Source: Dolichospermum planctonicum
GTDB lineage: Bacteria; Cyanobacteriota; Cyanobacteriia; Cyanobacteriales; Nostocaceae
Assembly: GCF_005402965.1 (NCBI RefSeq)
Contig: NZ_BJCF01000045.1
Coordinates: forward strand, 1 to 39,150
Direction of reading: 5' to 3'
DNA: 39,150 nucleotides
Shown: positions 7,627 to 15,982 of the stretch, one piece after another
Position numbering within the stretch: position 1 is the first letter of the stretch
Layout of the letters: each line of letters begins with the position of its first letter
Notes under the pieces: model-generated
Database searches by the model: none
What the model was told of the DNA's origin: nothing
What the model saw: only the letters and a program-made list of their open reading frames with translations
Program-made: the position numbers and the translations under genes

Positions 7627-8238
7627 ATGAAAATTACCACCACAAAACAGCAGAATCCGGTTTTATTAGTCCATGGTATCAACGATACTGGGGCGATTTT
7701 CGATAAAATGGCGTTGTATCTCAGACAAAGAGGTTTGTCTGTGTATACAGTAGATTTGGTCCCGAATAATGGTGCTGAGGTTCTGGATAAATTAGCGCAA
7801 CAGGTAGCTAATTATGTAAATGATACTTTTGCACCAGAACAACCACTTAATTTAGTTGGTTTTAGTATGGGTGGTATTGTTGGTCGTTATTATATTCAAC
7901 GTTTGGGAGGAATAGAAAGAGTAGAGCGATTTATTAGTATTTCTTCACCCCATAAAGGAACAGTAATTGCTTATGGTTCATGGTTGCCAGGATGTGTACA
8001 AATGCGTCCTAATAGTCCTTTTTTAGCAGATTTAAATGCTGATGTTGAGATGTTAAAAAAAATAAATTTTACATCTATTTGGACACCTTATGATTTGATG
8101 ATTTTACCTGCTATAAGTTCCCAGCTTGGGATAGGAAAAGAAGTAAATTTACCAGTGTTATTACATCCTTTAATGCTAACAGATACTAGAACTTTAACAA
8201 TAGTAGCAAAGGCGTTAATAGAACCTGTGAAATTATGA
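7627..8238 (+). CDS. Alpha/beta-hydrolase, triacylglycerol lipase-like
   Basis: The 203-residue protein starts with the oxyanion-hole type motif (VLLVHGINDTG, residues 12-22). It has the nucleophile elbow GFSMGG with S80, then SSPHKGT, a segment typical of lipase/esterase families related to LipA and EstA. D156 and H180 are candidate triad partners (inferred from order only). It probably hydrolyses lipid or other ester bonds. There is no clear signal peptide, so a cytosolic or membrane-peripheral enzyme is likely. Start ATG at 7627. It is monocistronic; the next gene converges from the other strand. Confidence 0.8.
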   Translation: MKITTTKQQNPVLLVHGINDTGAIFDKMALYLRQRGLSVYTVDLVPNNGAEVLDKLAQQVANYVNDTFAPEQPLNLVGFSMGGIVGRYYIQRLGGIERVERFISISSPHKGTVIAYGSWLPGCVQMRPNSPFLADLNADVEMLKKINFTSIWTPYDLMILPAISSQLGIGKEVNLPVLLHPLMLTDTRTLTIVAKALIEPVKL

Positions 8239-8276
8239 ATTTCTACTTTCTAATATATATACTATTAAACTGCCAT

Positions 8277-8708
8277 CTAATCTCTATCCCCAATTTTGGT
8301 ATATTCAGCACTGCCAAAAATAGCTTCTGGATGACGATAATACTTAAATTCCATTAAGTTATAAAAAGGGTCTTCTAAAAAGAAAGTGCGATGTTCTAGA
8401 AGGGAGTCAACAAAGCGGTTTTTCGGTTCTTCTCGAAATTTTAGATCTTGGTTTTTTGCCTTTTCTAGTAATTCTTGCCAATCCTCTAATTGAGAAAAAA
8501 TTAGTCCAAAATGTCGGGGATAGATAGCTTTTTGAGGTGTTAAAATATCCTGGGTAACGTGGGCTACTAATTGATGTCCATAAAGATTGAGAATTAAAGC
8601 GTGGGGGTTTTCACGTCCGGGTATGCAGCCTAAACCATCAACATAATAGGCTTTGGTGTCGGGGATATTGGTGACGGGGAAAGCGAGGTGAAAAATAGGT
8701 TGGTTCAT
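8277..8708 (-). CDS. VOC (glyoxalase/dioxygenase) superfamily protein
   Basis: This 143-residue protein is one full VOC module of paired beta-alpha-beta-beta-beta units. It opens with FHLAFPVTNIPDTKAYYVD (H7) and has RHFGLIF in the second half. A C-terminal DPFYNLMEFKYYRHPEA follows, supplying the late Glu typical of metal sites in VOC enzymes. The substrate cannot be told; members include glyoxalase I, extradiol dioxygenases and resistance proteins. Start ATG at 8708. It converges with the lipase gene with 38 bp between the stops. Confidence 0.75.
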   Translation of the reverse strand: MNQPIFHLAFPVTNIPDTKAYYVDGLGCIPGRENPHALILNLYGHQLVAHVTQDILTPQKAIYPRHFGLIFSQLEDWQELLEKAKNQDLKFREEPKNRFVDSLLEHRTFFLEDPFYNLMEFKYYRHPEAIFGSAEYTKIGDRD

Positions 8709-8864
8709 GGTGGGGGTGGGTGAGAGAATATAACTATTGTGGGTTTCTTTATTCCCACAGTATGGAAAAGCCAGGGAGAAAAGAATCTTAATATTAATGT
8801 AATAAAAGAGGATAAAATCATTTTATCACATTAAAAACCTGAAAATACTCATAATTGATCACAG

Positions 8865-9623
8865 ATGTTATCTTTAATTGATTTGACAAATCCCTGGTTA
8901 ATGGGATTAGCCTTAAATACGATTTTACTAGGAATAGTGGCAATTCTTCCCAAAAAACTGCTCACCCCCGCAGGTATACTTAATGCTGGGTTATTGGGAA
9001 TTATCATTTGGGGAACGCTGGGTTGGCCAGGATATCTAGTGGTAGTGTTCTATTTTATTGTTGGTTCTGGGGTAACGCGTATTGGTATAGCGGAAAAAGA
9101 AGCCGCAGGAATTGCAGAAAAACGTGGTGGTGCAAGAGGTCCAGAAAACGTTTGGGGTTCTGCATTAATAGCGGCTGTATGCGCTTTAGGAGTGTTGTTT
9201 TTACCTGATTTTAAATATTTGCTATGTTTGGGTTATGTTGCTAGTTTTAGCACCAAACTATCGGATACTACCGCTAGTGAAGTTGGTAAAGCTTATGGTA
9301 AAAGCACATTTTTAATTACGACACTGCAACCAGTTCCTAGAGGTACAGAAGGGGCGGTAAGTTTAGAAGGGACTGTAGCTGGTATGATAGCATCAATAGC
9401 GATCGCTCTGATTGGTTGGGGCGTAAATTTAATTAATCCTGTTGGTATGATTTGGAGTGTATTAGCTGCATTTATCGCTACAAATTTAGAAAGTGTCATT
9501 GGTGCAACTTTACAATCTAAATATACTTGGCTAACTAATGAAGTTGTTAATATTTTTAATACCTTTATTGGTGCTATTTCGGCGATGATAATGGCGTTAA
9601 TTTACCAAAGTATCTTTGTTTAA
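8865..9623 (+). CDS. DUF92 / TIGR00297 integral membrane protein (VTE6-type phytyl-phosphate kinase candidate)
   Basis: A 252-residue multi-spanning membrane protein (about six or seven hydrophobic segments). It has the DUF92 hallmark loops: RGGARGPENVWGSAL (about 87-101), the SFSTKLSDTTASEVGKAYGK region (about 127-146) and VPRGTEGAVSLEGT. Plant VTE6 and its cyanobacterial relatives belong to this family and phosphorylate phytyl phosphate to phytyl diphosphate, feeding tocopherol and phylloquinone synthesis from chlorophyll-derived phytol. Family assignment is strong. The kinase role is by homology; related members act on other polyprenyl phosphates. Start ATG at 8865. A GCGATCGC (HIP1) site lies at 9399. 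Confidence 0.8.
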   Translation: MLSLIDLTNPWLMGLALNTILLGIVAILPKKLLTPAGILNAGLLGIIIWGTLGWPGYLVVVFYFIVGSGVTRIGIAEKEAAGIAEKRGGARGPENVWGSALIAAVCALGVLFLPDFKYLLCLGYVASFSTKLSDTTASEVGKAYGKSTFLITTLQPVPRGTEGAVSLEGTVAGMIASIAIALIGWGVNLINPVGMIWSVLAAFIATNLESVIGATLQSKYTWLTNEVVNIFNTFIGAISAMIMALIYQSIFV

Positions 9624-9650
9624 TTATTCATTGACTAAAATCAAAATATT

Positions 9651-9682
9651 TGTAGGTTGGGTTGACTCGCGTTAACCCAACA
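9651..9682. terminator. Palindromic repeat, possible terminator after the DUF92 gene
   Basis: TTGGGTTGAC and GTTAACCCAA pair around TCGC, 28 bp after the stop at 9623. It is the same family as the TGTAGGTTGGGTTAAGCGAC repeat at 31784. Terminator function is inferred. Confidence 0.45.
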
Positions 9683-9880
9683 TTATGATTTTATTTTTGT
9701 CATCGTGTTTACAGATTTCCAAATACTTATTAGTTAAAATTCTTGAGATATTGCCGACTGATTAAGCATATATTTAATTTATCAAATCTTCATGATTACT
9801 AAATATCATTCTCTACTGTTTTCTCTATTATTTAATGGAAAGTCTTAGAGATGTTTTAGTTTTATTTTCAGAATCACTTC

Positions 9881-10639
9881 ATGGAATCTGCAACTTTTTT
9901 AACTGTAAATAACCAAGAAATCGCTTTAGCTGAAGTAGTAAAGTACCTACAGATATCGGGTAGACTAGGAAATTTTATTAATGATGTACTGCGTCAGCAC
10001 ATAATTGAACAAGAAATTAATACCAGGACAGATATTGAGATTAGTTCGGCATTAATTGAACAGACAATTATTGATTTTCGCCTCAAAAATCAACTAACTG
10101 ATCCACAAAAGTTTCAAGAATGGTTAATCAATAATGGTACAGATTATACAACGTTTCATACATCTATCACCTTTAGCTTTCAATTAGAAAAACTCAAAGC
10201 ATTGGTGACAGAATCAAAATTACCAGAATACTTTATTGAAAGAAAGATCTACTTAGATAGAGTCGTACTTTCACGAATTTTAGTTGATAGTCGAGAATTA
10301 GCAGAAGAACTGCAAACTCAAATTGAAGAAGGTGCTAGTTTTGAACAGTTAGCAAAAGAGTATTCATTAGCAGATGAAAAAGTATTTAATGGAATGATGG
10401 GACCAATTAGTCGGGGAACTATACCGGATATTTTACGTGGGGCTGTAGATGCAACTATCCCTGGAAAATTGATAAATCCCATAGAAATAGAAGGGCGTTT
10501 TGCTTTATTTAGATTAGAACAAATTCTCCCAGCATCCTTAGAAGATCCTCAATTAAAACAATCACTACAAAATGAATTATTTGAAAAATGGCTAGGGGAG
10601 AAAATTCAAAATCTCACGGTGAAAATCCAAGTTAATTAA
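9881..10639 (+). CDS. Parvulin-type peptidylprolyl isomerase (SurA/PpiC-like)
   Basis: The 252-residue protein has an N-terminal helical SurA-like part (1-125). A single parvulin rotamase domain follows (about 127-215: VVLSRILVDSRELAEELQTQ, FEQLAKEYSLAD, GPISRGTIPD, FALFRLEQI), and it ends in a basic tail. No signal peptide is visible. It lies 32 bp before an ABC exporter gene on the same strand. This PPIase-exporter pairing is common in cyanobacterial type I secretion loci and suggests a chaperone that keeps the exporter's substrate unfolded or helps it mature. The pairing role is inferred. Start ATG at 9881. Confidence 0.8.
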   Translation: MESATFLTVNNQEIALAEVVKYLQISGRLGNFINDVLRQHIIEQEINTRTDIEISSALIEQTIIDFRLKNQLTDPQKFQEWLINNGTDYTTFHTSITFSFQLEKLKALVTESKLPEYFIERKIYLDRVVLSRILVDSRELAEELQTQIEEGASFEQLAKEYSLADEKVFNGMMGPISRGTIPDILRGAVDATIPGKLINPIEIEGRFALFRLEQILPASLEDPQLKQSLQNELFEKWLGEKIQNLTVKIQVN

Positions 10640-10671
10640 AAACTCTAAATTAGCAATCTTTACGAATAAAT

Positions 10672-13275
10672 GTGTTAAACAATTTACTCTGGAATGAACC
10701 ACCGCTATCTTGGCTAAATGCGGAAGAACAAAGCGAATTAAAACAGCAAGCGGAAATTCGTAATTACAAACTTGGTGAGAAAATTTGGTCACCAGAACTA
10801 GGAGGTGAACAGTTTTTAATTATCACTGGTAAAGTACGTTTACGAGAAGAAGGAGAAAATAAAACTGTAGCTACTTTACAAACAGGAAATTGGTTTGGTG
10901 ACTGTCAGGAATTATTTACTAATTTTAAAGCTGTAGCTGCTAGTAAGGAAGTAGTAGTAGTCTGTTGGAATTCAGAGGTGTGGAAAAAGTTTTTAAATCC
11001 TCAGATTGATGAATTTTGGAAAAATTCAAGGAATCAAGAGGAGAAAAAAATCGTTTTACCAGTTACTAACTCTCGCATTTCTGCACCAGCTTTCACACCG
11101 CCCCAACCAATAATTTCCCATTATCCCTTTGTGGGAAGTGGGAATACAGGTGCTGCCTGTTTAACAATGGTAGCGCAACATTTACAAAATCCTGTGCAGT
11201 TGGAATGGGTACAACGTCAATTGCGGGGACAAAAGCCACAAAATCTAGTAGAAGCAGGAGAAAAATTAGGGTTAGTGTTGCGGAAATTGCAGGTTAATTG
11301 GAGTGAATTACGTCAATTATCTTTGCCGGCTTTATTGTTGTGGAATCAAGAGAATCAGGAAAGTGAGAATGATAAAAATGACCAATTAAATAGTCAATTA
11401 AATTGGGTTGTAGCATATCAAATGAAAGGTAATTATTTGATTATTGCTAATCCCCAAAATCCTGATTATATTTGTGAACAGTTACCTCAATCTGTAGTAG
11501 AAAATTGTTGGGATGGTACATTATGGCAAGTTGAATTAATTTCCCAACAAGAGAAATTTAATTTAGGTTGGTTTACTCCCGCAGTGTGGAAATATCGGGG
11601 ATTATTAGGTGAGGTTTTATTAGCTTCCTTTACCTTACAATTATTAGGTTTAGCTTCACCATTAATTACCCAAGTTATCATTGATAAAGTCATGGTACAG
11701 GAGAGTTTAGCCACCTTAGATGTGATGGCGATCGCTCTGTTGTTAGTGGCGACATTTGAGTGTATTCTAGGTATTCTGCGGCTATTCATATTTACTCATA
11801 CTGCACGGCGGTTAGATTTGAGTTTATCGGCTCAACTTTTTCGCCATTTAATGCGTTTACCATTGGCTTATTTTGAGTCGCGGAGAGTGGGAGATACAGT
11901 TGCTAGAGTTCAGGAATTAGAACAAATTCGTCAATTTCTCACAGGTACAGCTTTAACAGTAATTCTGGACAGTATCTTTGCTATAGTTTACCTGGGATTG
12001 ATGTTTTATTATAACATTCCTCTCACATTTGTAGCCTTAGCGGTATTACCTTTGTTTGCGACTTTAACGATTATTGCCACACCAATTTTGCGAAATTGGT
12101 TAAATGAAACCTTTAACCGCAGTGCGGACAGTCAATCATTTTTAGTAGAGACAATTACCGGCATTCATTCAGTTAAAGCTCATGCGGCTGAACCAATAGC
12201 TAGAGAAAGGTGGGAAGGCTTATTTGCCCGCTTTATTCGCACCAGTTTTAAAGCTTCCACCACATCCAATATTAGTAGTAATATCGGTGATTTTCTGACT
12301 AAATTTTCTACTTTAATTATCCTATGGTTTGGGGCGAAATTAGTCATTGATCATCAACTTACCATTGGGCAATTAATCGCCTTTCAAATGTTATCGGGAA
12401 GAGTTACCAGCCCTTTATTAAGGCTAGTACAACTGTGGCAAAATCTCCAACAGGTGCTATTATCAGTAGATAGAATTGGTGATATTCTTAATGCAGCCCC
12501 AGAAACCGAAGCAGGAACAGGTTTAGTATTACCTCCCCTGAAAGGTGAAGTTAATTTTGAACAGGTATTTTTTCGTTATTCTGCTAATACGGAACCAGTA
12601 TTAAAAGGAATTTCTTTTCATGTTAAACCGGGGCAATTTATAGGTATTGTTGGTCGTAGTGGTTCAGGGAAAAGTACCCTTTCTAAACTTTTGCAAAGAC
12701 TATATCAAATTGAATCAGGGCGCATATTAATTGATGGATTTGATATTAAAAGTGCTGACTTAGCATCTTTAAGACAACAAATTGGGGTAGTTCTCCAAGA
12801 AGACTTTTTATTTAATGGTTCAATCTTGGAAAACATTACTTTAGGAAATGCAGATATTAGTGCGGAAAAAGTTATAGAAGCTGCGAGATTAGCCGTAGCC
12901 CATGACTTTATTAGTCAATTACCTTATGGTTACGAAAACAATGTTGGTGAAAGAGGTACAGCATTATCAGGAGGACAAAGACAAAGGATTGCATTGGCAA
13001 GATTATTTCTGAGTTCTGCACCTCTTCTTATCTTAGATGAAGCCACTAGTGCCTTAGACAGTGAAACCGAACAACAAGTTTTAAAAAACCTGAAAAACGT
13101 CTCTTCCCACCGCACAGTTTTTTTAATTGCCCACCGTTTTGCCCCTCTCAAGCGTGCAGATTTAATATTAGTCATGGAGAAGGGAATTATCGCGGAACAG
13201 GGAACACATTTAGAGTTGTTAAAACAAAAAGGTTTATATTGGTCACTATATCAAAAACAACAGACCAATATTTAA
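10672..13275 (+). CDS. ABC exporter with CRP-like N-terminus and degenerate C39 peptidase domain (type I secretion)
   Basis: Domains in this 867-residue protein run as follows. A cyclic-nucleotide-binding-like fold occupies 1-115 (EQFLIITGKVRLREEG, GNWFGD). A C39 peptidase-like domain occupies 145-290. A six-helix exporter membrane domain occupies 305-600. The ATPase domain is 620-867, with GRSGSGKST, LSGGQRQRIALAR, LLILDEATSALD and the switch His in LIAHR. In the C39-like domain the expected Cys aligns with T159 (NTGAACL), the His with N244 (NWVVAY) and the Asp with N260 (IANPQ). Proteolysis is therefore unlikely, and the domain is probably a substrate-docking domain as in HlyB. No HlyD-type adaptor or obvious substrate gene lies nearby. 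The start is GTG at 10672; the overlapping ATG at 10670 is out of frame. Probably cotranscribed with the PPIase. Confidence 0.85.
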   Translation: MLNNLLWNEPPLSWLNAEEQSELKQQAEIRNYKLGEKIWSPELGGEQFLIITGKVRLREEGENKTVATLQTGNWFGDCQELFTNFKAVAASKEVVVVCWNSEVWKKFLNPQIDEFWKNSRNQEEKKIVLPVTNSRISAPAFTPPQPIISHYPFVGSGNTGAACLTMVAQHLQNPVQLEWVQRQLRGQKPQNLVEAGEKLGLVLRKLQVNWSELRQLSLPALLLWNQENQESENDKNDQLNSQLNWVVAYQMKGNYLIIANPQNPDYICEQLPQSVVENCWDGTLWQVELISQQEKFNLGWFTPAVWKYRGLLGEVLLASFTLQLLGLASPLITQVIIDKVMVQESLATLDVMAIALLLVATFECILGILRLFIFTHTARRLDLSLSAQLFRHLMRLPLAYFESRRVGDTVARVQELEQIRQFLTGTALTVILDSIFAIVYLGLMFYYNIPLTFVALAVLPLFATLTIIATPILRNWLNETFNRSADSQSFLVETITGIHSVKAHAAEPIARERWEGLFARFIRTSFKASTTSNISSNIGDFLTKFSTLIILWFGAKLVIDHQLTIGQLIAFQMLSGRVTSPLLRLVQLWQNLQQVLLSVDRIGDILNAAPETEAGTGLVLPPLKGEVNFEQVFFRYSANTEPVLKGISFHVKPGQFIGIVGRSGSGKSTLSKLLQRLYQIESGRILIDGFDIKSADLASLRQQIGVVLQEDFLFNGSILENITLGNADISAEKVIEAARLAVAHDFISQLPYGYENNVGERGTALSGGQRQRIALARLFLSSAPLLILDEATSALDSETEQQVLKNLKNVSSHRTVFLIAHRFAPLKRADLILVMEKGIIAEQGTHLELLKQKGLYWSLYQKQQTNI

Positions 13276-13326
13276 ACAAAAGCTTTAATTCCTCTCTGCC
13301 CTGGGAGCGTATCTGTGTGAAAAAAC

Positions 13327-14295
13327 CTAATTTAATAAGTCTAGACCCAAAGCAACAGCACCCCATAAAGGGGCATCATCACCCAACAATGCCCGGACAA
13401 TTTCAAAATTCACTTCTGGTAATGCGGTTTCTCTGGCTACTTTTCGCACCGCAGCCCAAAAATTATCACCAGCTTTAGTCACACCACCACCTAAAACAAA
13501 GCGTTGAGGATTCATAAGATTGGCTACATTACCAATACCTACTCCCAATGCCCAAGCTCCCCTATATAATACCTCTTGGGCGATTTCATCTCCGTAGGAT
13601 GCGGCGGCACTGACGACTTTTCCCGTGAGTAAATCCAGATTATTACCGATCAAATACCTAAGTATTTCTCCCCTGGCTTTACCCTCAGGGCTGGGTAGTT
13701 CTTTTTCTAGCATTTCTCGCGCATTTTGTGCCATGTAAGGGCCAGAAGCCAACCGTTCTACACACCCTCGTTTGCCACATAAGCATAATGGACCTCTAGG
13801 ATCTACTACTATATGACCAATTTCCCCCGCCATGCCCAATGCACCTCGCCAGAGTTGGCCATTAATTATCCAGCCTCCGCCAACACCTGTACTAATAGTA
13901 ATATAAAATAAGCTATCATATCCTTGTCCAGCCCCAAAGCGATATTCACCGATGGCTGCAACATTAGCATCATTATCTATACTCACAGGTACATTATAAT
14001 CTTCCTCAAATAGTTGTTTGAGGGGAACATTTTCCCACCCCGGAACATGATGAGATAGTCTCACTAAACCTGTTGTTGCGTCCACTGGACCACCAAAGCT
14101 GATACCAATAGCATCCGGTTTATTTCCTTTTAACACAGATTTGATGAGCGATCGCATAATTTCTAAATCACTTAAAGCATCAGCATTTGCAGGAGAAAAC
14201 CGTGATTCATGATACAACCACTCTCTAGTACCAGCCTTAACTGTTGCTGCTGCTAATTTTGTACCGCCAAAATCCAAAGATAAGATTAATGTCAT
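13327..14295 (-). CDS. ROK-family sugar kinase (glucokinase-like)
   Basis: With the ATG at 14295 the protein is 322 residues (MTLILSLDFGGTKLAAATVK). This start puts the DFGGTK phosphate-binding loop at the N-terminus, as in ROK kinases. The longer frame from 14337 adds 14 unlikely residues. Seen motifs are IDNDANVAAIGE (catalytic Asp), GTGVGGG-like ISTGVGGGWI, GEIGHI and the ROK zinc motif CLCGKRGCVERLASG. Such proteins phosphorylate glucose, N-acetylmannosamine or similar sugars. The lack of an N-terminal HTH argues against a ROK repressor. Glucokinase is the likeliest role, with specificity unproven. It converges with the ABC exporter, with 51 bp between the ends. Confidence 0.85.
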   Translation of the reverse strand: MTLILSLDFGGTKLAAATVKAGTREWLYHESRFSPANADALSDLEIMRSLIKSVLKGNKPDAIGISFGGPVDATTGLVRLSHHVPGWENVPLKQLFEEDYNVPVSIDNDANVAAIGEYRFGAGQGYDSLFYITISTGVGGGWIINGQLWRGALGMAGEIGHIVVDPRGPLCLCGKRGCVERLASGPYMAQNAREMLEKELPSPEGKARGEILRYLIGNNLDLLTGKVVSAAASYGDEIAQEVLYRGAWALGVGIGNVANLMNPQRFVLGGGVTKAGDNFWAAVRKVARETALPEVNFEIVRALLGDDAPLWGAVALGLDLLN

Positions 14296-14921
14296 ATAAT
14301 TAAACAATAGGGAGTTTAGGAAACAACTATCAACCATTCACCATGATTACTTAATTATAATTTTTTTGTAGTGCATTAGGAAACCATCTTCACAGCCCGG
14401 ATCTAAAATATTTCTGGTATTTCTGGATTGATTATCTTTGTAACATATATATAACCTAATTTATTACATTTATAAATGCAATCACAGTGATGCTAAATTT
14501 TGGTTAACTTATGTATATTTAAGATTGTCCTCAGGACTTTATTTTTTTTTTTAAATTATTGAGAATATTTTGCAATATAGATAAATTCAGCTATAATTTG
14601 AAATATAATTTAAAAGTTAGTGAATGTATGCTATTGGGTATACAGACAAAAGATAGGATTTTTATTTAGATAATTGAGGAAAAACATCATTTAGGAGTCA
14701 ACACAGAAGATTAAAAATGCTGGTCGAAACCGATATAAAGTATAAAAAATATTACATAAATTCTCCCGCTAAAATGTAAAAAATCTATATTTGAGATGAT
14801 TACATTTTTGATAACAGAATTTATTTAGCCGGAAAAACTTAAAAAAATTAGAATATGATCAAGTGTCCTCTTGAATTTCTGCTAAAAATTGTCCATAAAA
14901 TCCATCCTTGAGTAAATGTAA
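14296..14921. other. AT-rich divergent intergenic region, no gene seen
   Basis: This 626-bp stretch separates the minus-strand ROK kinase and the plus-strand sucrase/ferredoxin-like gene. It is AT-rich, lacks family palindromes and shows no coding frame that I trust. It should hold both promoters, but no site can be named. Confidence 0.5.
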
Positions 14922-15920
14922 ATGAATAAATTTTTTTGTGCTGATAATTCACGACAACTACAAGAAGATATGATTGGTACTGCTACCAACTACCAAACCT
15001 ATATTTTAGTAGAATGTCCTACACCCTGGACCTATGAAGCCTTCAATTCCAAATGGGTTCCCGACAACTTACGGATTTTAGTAGAAGAAGTAAAACGTGC
15101 TAAAATGCCAGTTTGCTTTCTGCTAATTGCTAATGATCAATCCCATGGAGTTAAAGAGACAACTTTGTTAATTTATGAGCAGCAAAAGGGATTAATCAAA
15201 GGATATAGTAAGCAAGAATTTAAACTACCGAATATTGAAAAAGCCGCGGGAGTTGTTAGTAAATATTTAGCAGGTTTTAATACTGATTATGAAATAGAAA
15301 CACCAAGCAGCAGAGATATATTAATATGTACTCATGGTAGCCATGATCAATGTTGTGCGAGATATGGTAATCCTTTTTATTTTTATGCTCAAAATTATGC
15401 TAAAAATTATGCTGAAAATAAAAGTTTTGATTTACAATCAAATCAGGTGAGAATTTGGAAATCGAGCCATTTTGGTGGTCATAGATTTGCTCCCACAGCC
15501 ATAGATTTTCCCCAAGGAAGATATTATGGGATTCTTGATCAAAATACCTTTCCATCAATTCTTAACTATAGTGGTGATATAGAATGCTTCAATAAAATTT
15601 ATCGTGGTTGGGGAATATTGCCTAATCCTTTGCAAATTTTGGAAAAAGAACTGATCCTGCGTTTAGGATGGGATTGGTTTAATTATAAAGTAACAGGTAA
15701 GATACTAGAAAAGAGTTTAGATAATCAGACAATTCTGGGTGAGTTAAGTTTTGAACAACCCTCTGGGACACTCTACACTTACCAAGCCAAACTTGTAAAA
15801 GATAATGTAAAAACACAAGCATTGAAAGTTTCTTGTCATGCTGCACAAGAAGTAGTATGTATGAAATATGCTGTATCTAATCTTTGGTTGGTAGCTAAAA
15901 AAGTGGCAACTTATAGTTAG
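14922..15920 (+). CDS. Sucrase/ferredoxin-like family protein (thioredoxin-fold, possible 2Fe-2S)
   Basis: This 332-residue protein matches the sucrase/ferredoxin-like family. It has an N-terminal half of no clear motif except ILVECPTPW (about 28-36). A thioredoxin-like [2Fe-2S] ferredoxin half follows, with ICTHGSHDQCCARYGNPFY (about 137-155) and WKSSHFGGHRFAPTAIDFP (about 178-196). The Cys residues in the CTHGSHDQCC segment and the His residues of HFGGHRFAP are the conserved candidates for cluster binding. The family name derives from annotation rather than proven sucrase activity; an electron-transfer or stress role is more plausible. Its position beside cnfR may be incidental. Start ATG at 14922. 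The 3' end faces cnfR across a palindrome. Confidence 0.75.
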   Translation: MNKFFCADNSRQLQEDMIGTATNYQTYILVECPTPWTYEAFNSKWVPDNLRILVEEVKRAKMPVCFLLIANDQSHGVKETTLLIYEQQKGLIKGYSKQEFKLPNIEKAAGVVSKYLAGFNTDYEIETPSSRDILICTHGSHDQCCARYGNPFYFYAQNYAKNYAENKSFDLQSNQVRIWKSSHFGGHRFAPTAIDFPQGRYYGILDQNTFPSILNYSGDIECFNKIYRGWGILPNPLQILEKELILRLGWDWFNYKVTGKILEKSLDNQTILGELSFEQPSGTLYTYQAKLVKDNVKTQALKVSCHAAQEVVCMKYAVSNLWLVAKKVATYS

Positions 15921-15941
15921 GATATGATTGTGAATAGACCC

Positions 15942-15974
15942 AGATCCCTGACTTCTTAAAGAAGTCGGGGATCT
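15942..15974. terminator. Convergent bidirectional terminator-like palindrome
   Basis: AGATCCCTGACTTCTT, A, AAGAAGTCGGGGATCT forms a long stem between the convergent ends of the sucrase/ferredoxin-like gene (15920) and cnfR (15983). TATTTTA follows on the plus strand. This is one of several copies of the family in the window. Confidence 0.65.
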
Positions 15975-15982
15975 ATTTTAAG

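Noticed and set aside
11487-11789. Minus-strand frame inside the ABC exporter
   Set aside because: Shadow of a strongly supported gene.
13239-13478. Plus-strand frame over the exporter/ROK junction
   Set aside because: Overlaps two well-supported convergent genes; no domain.
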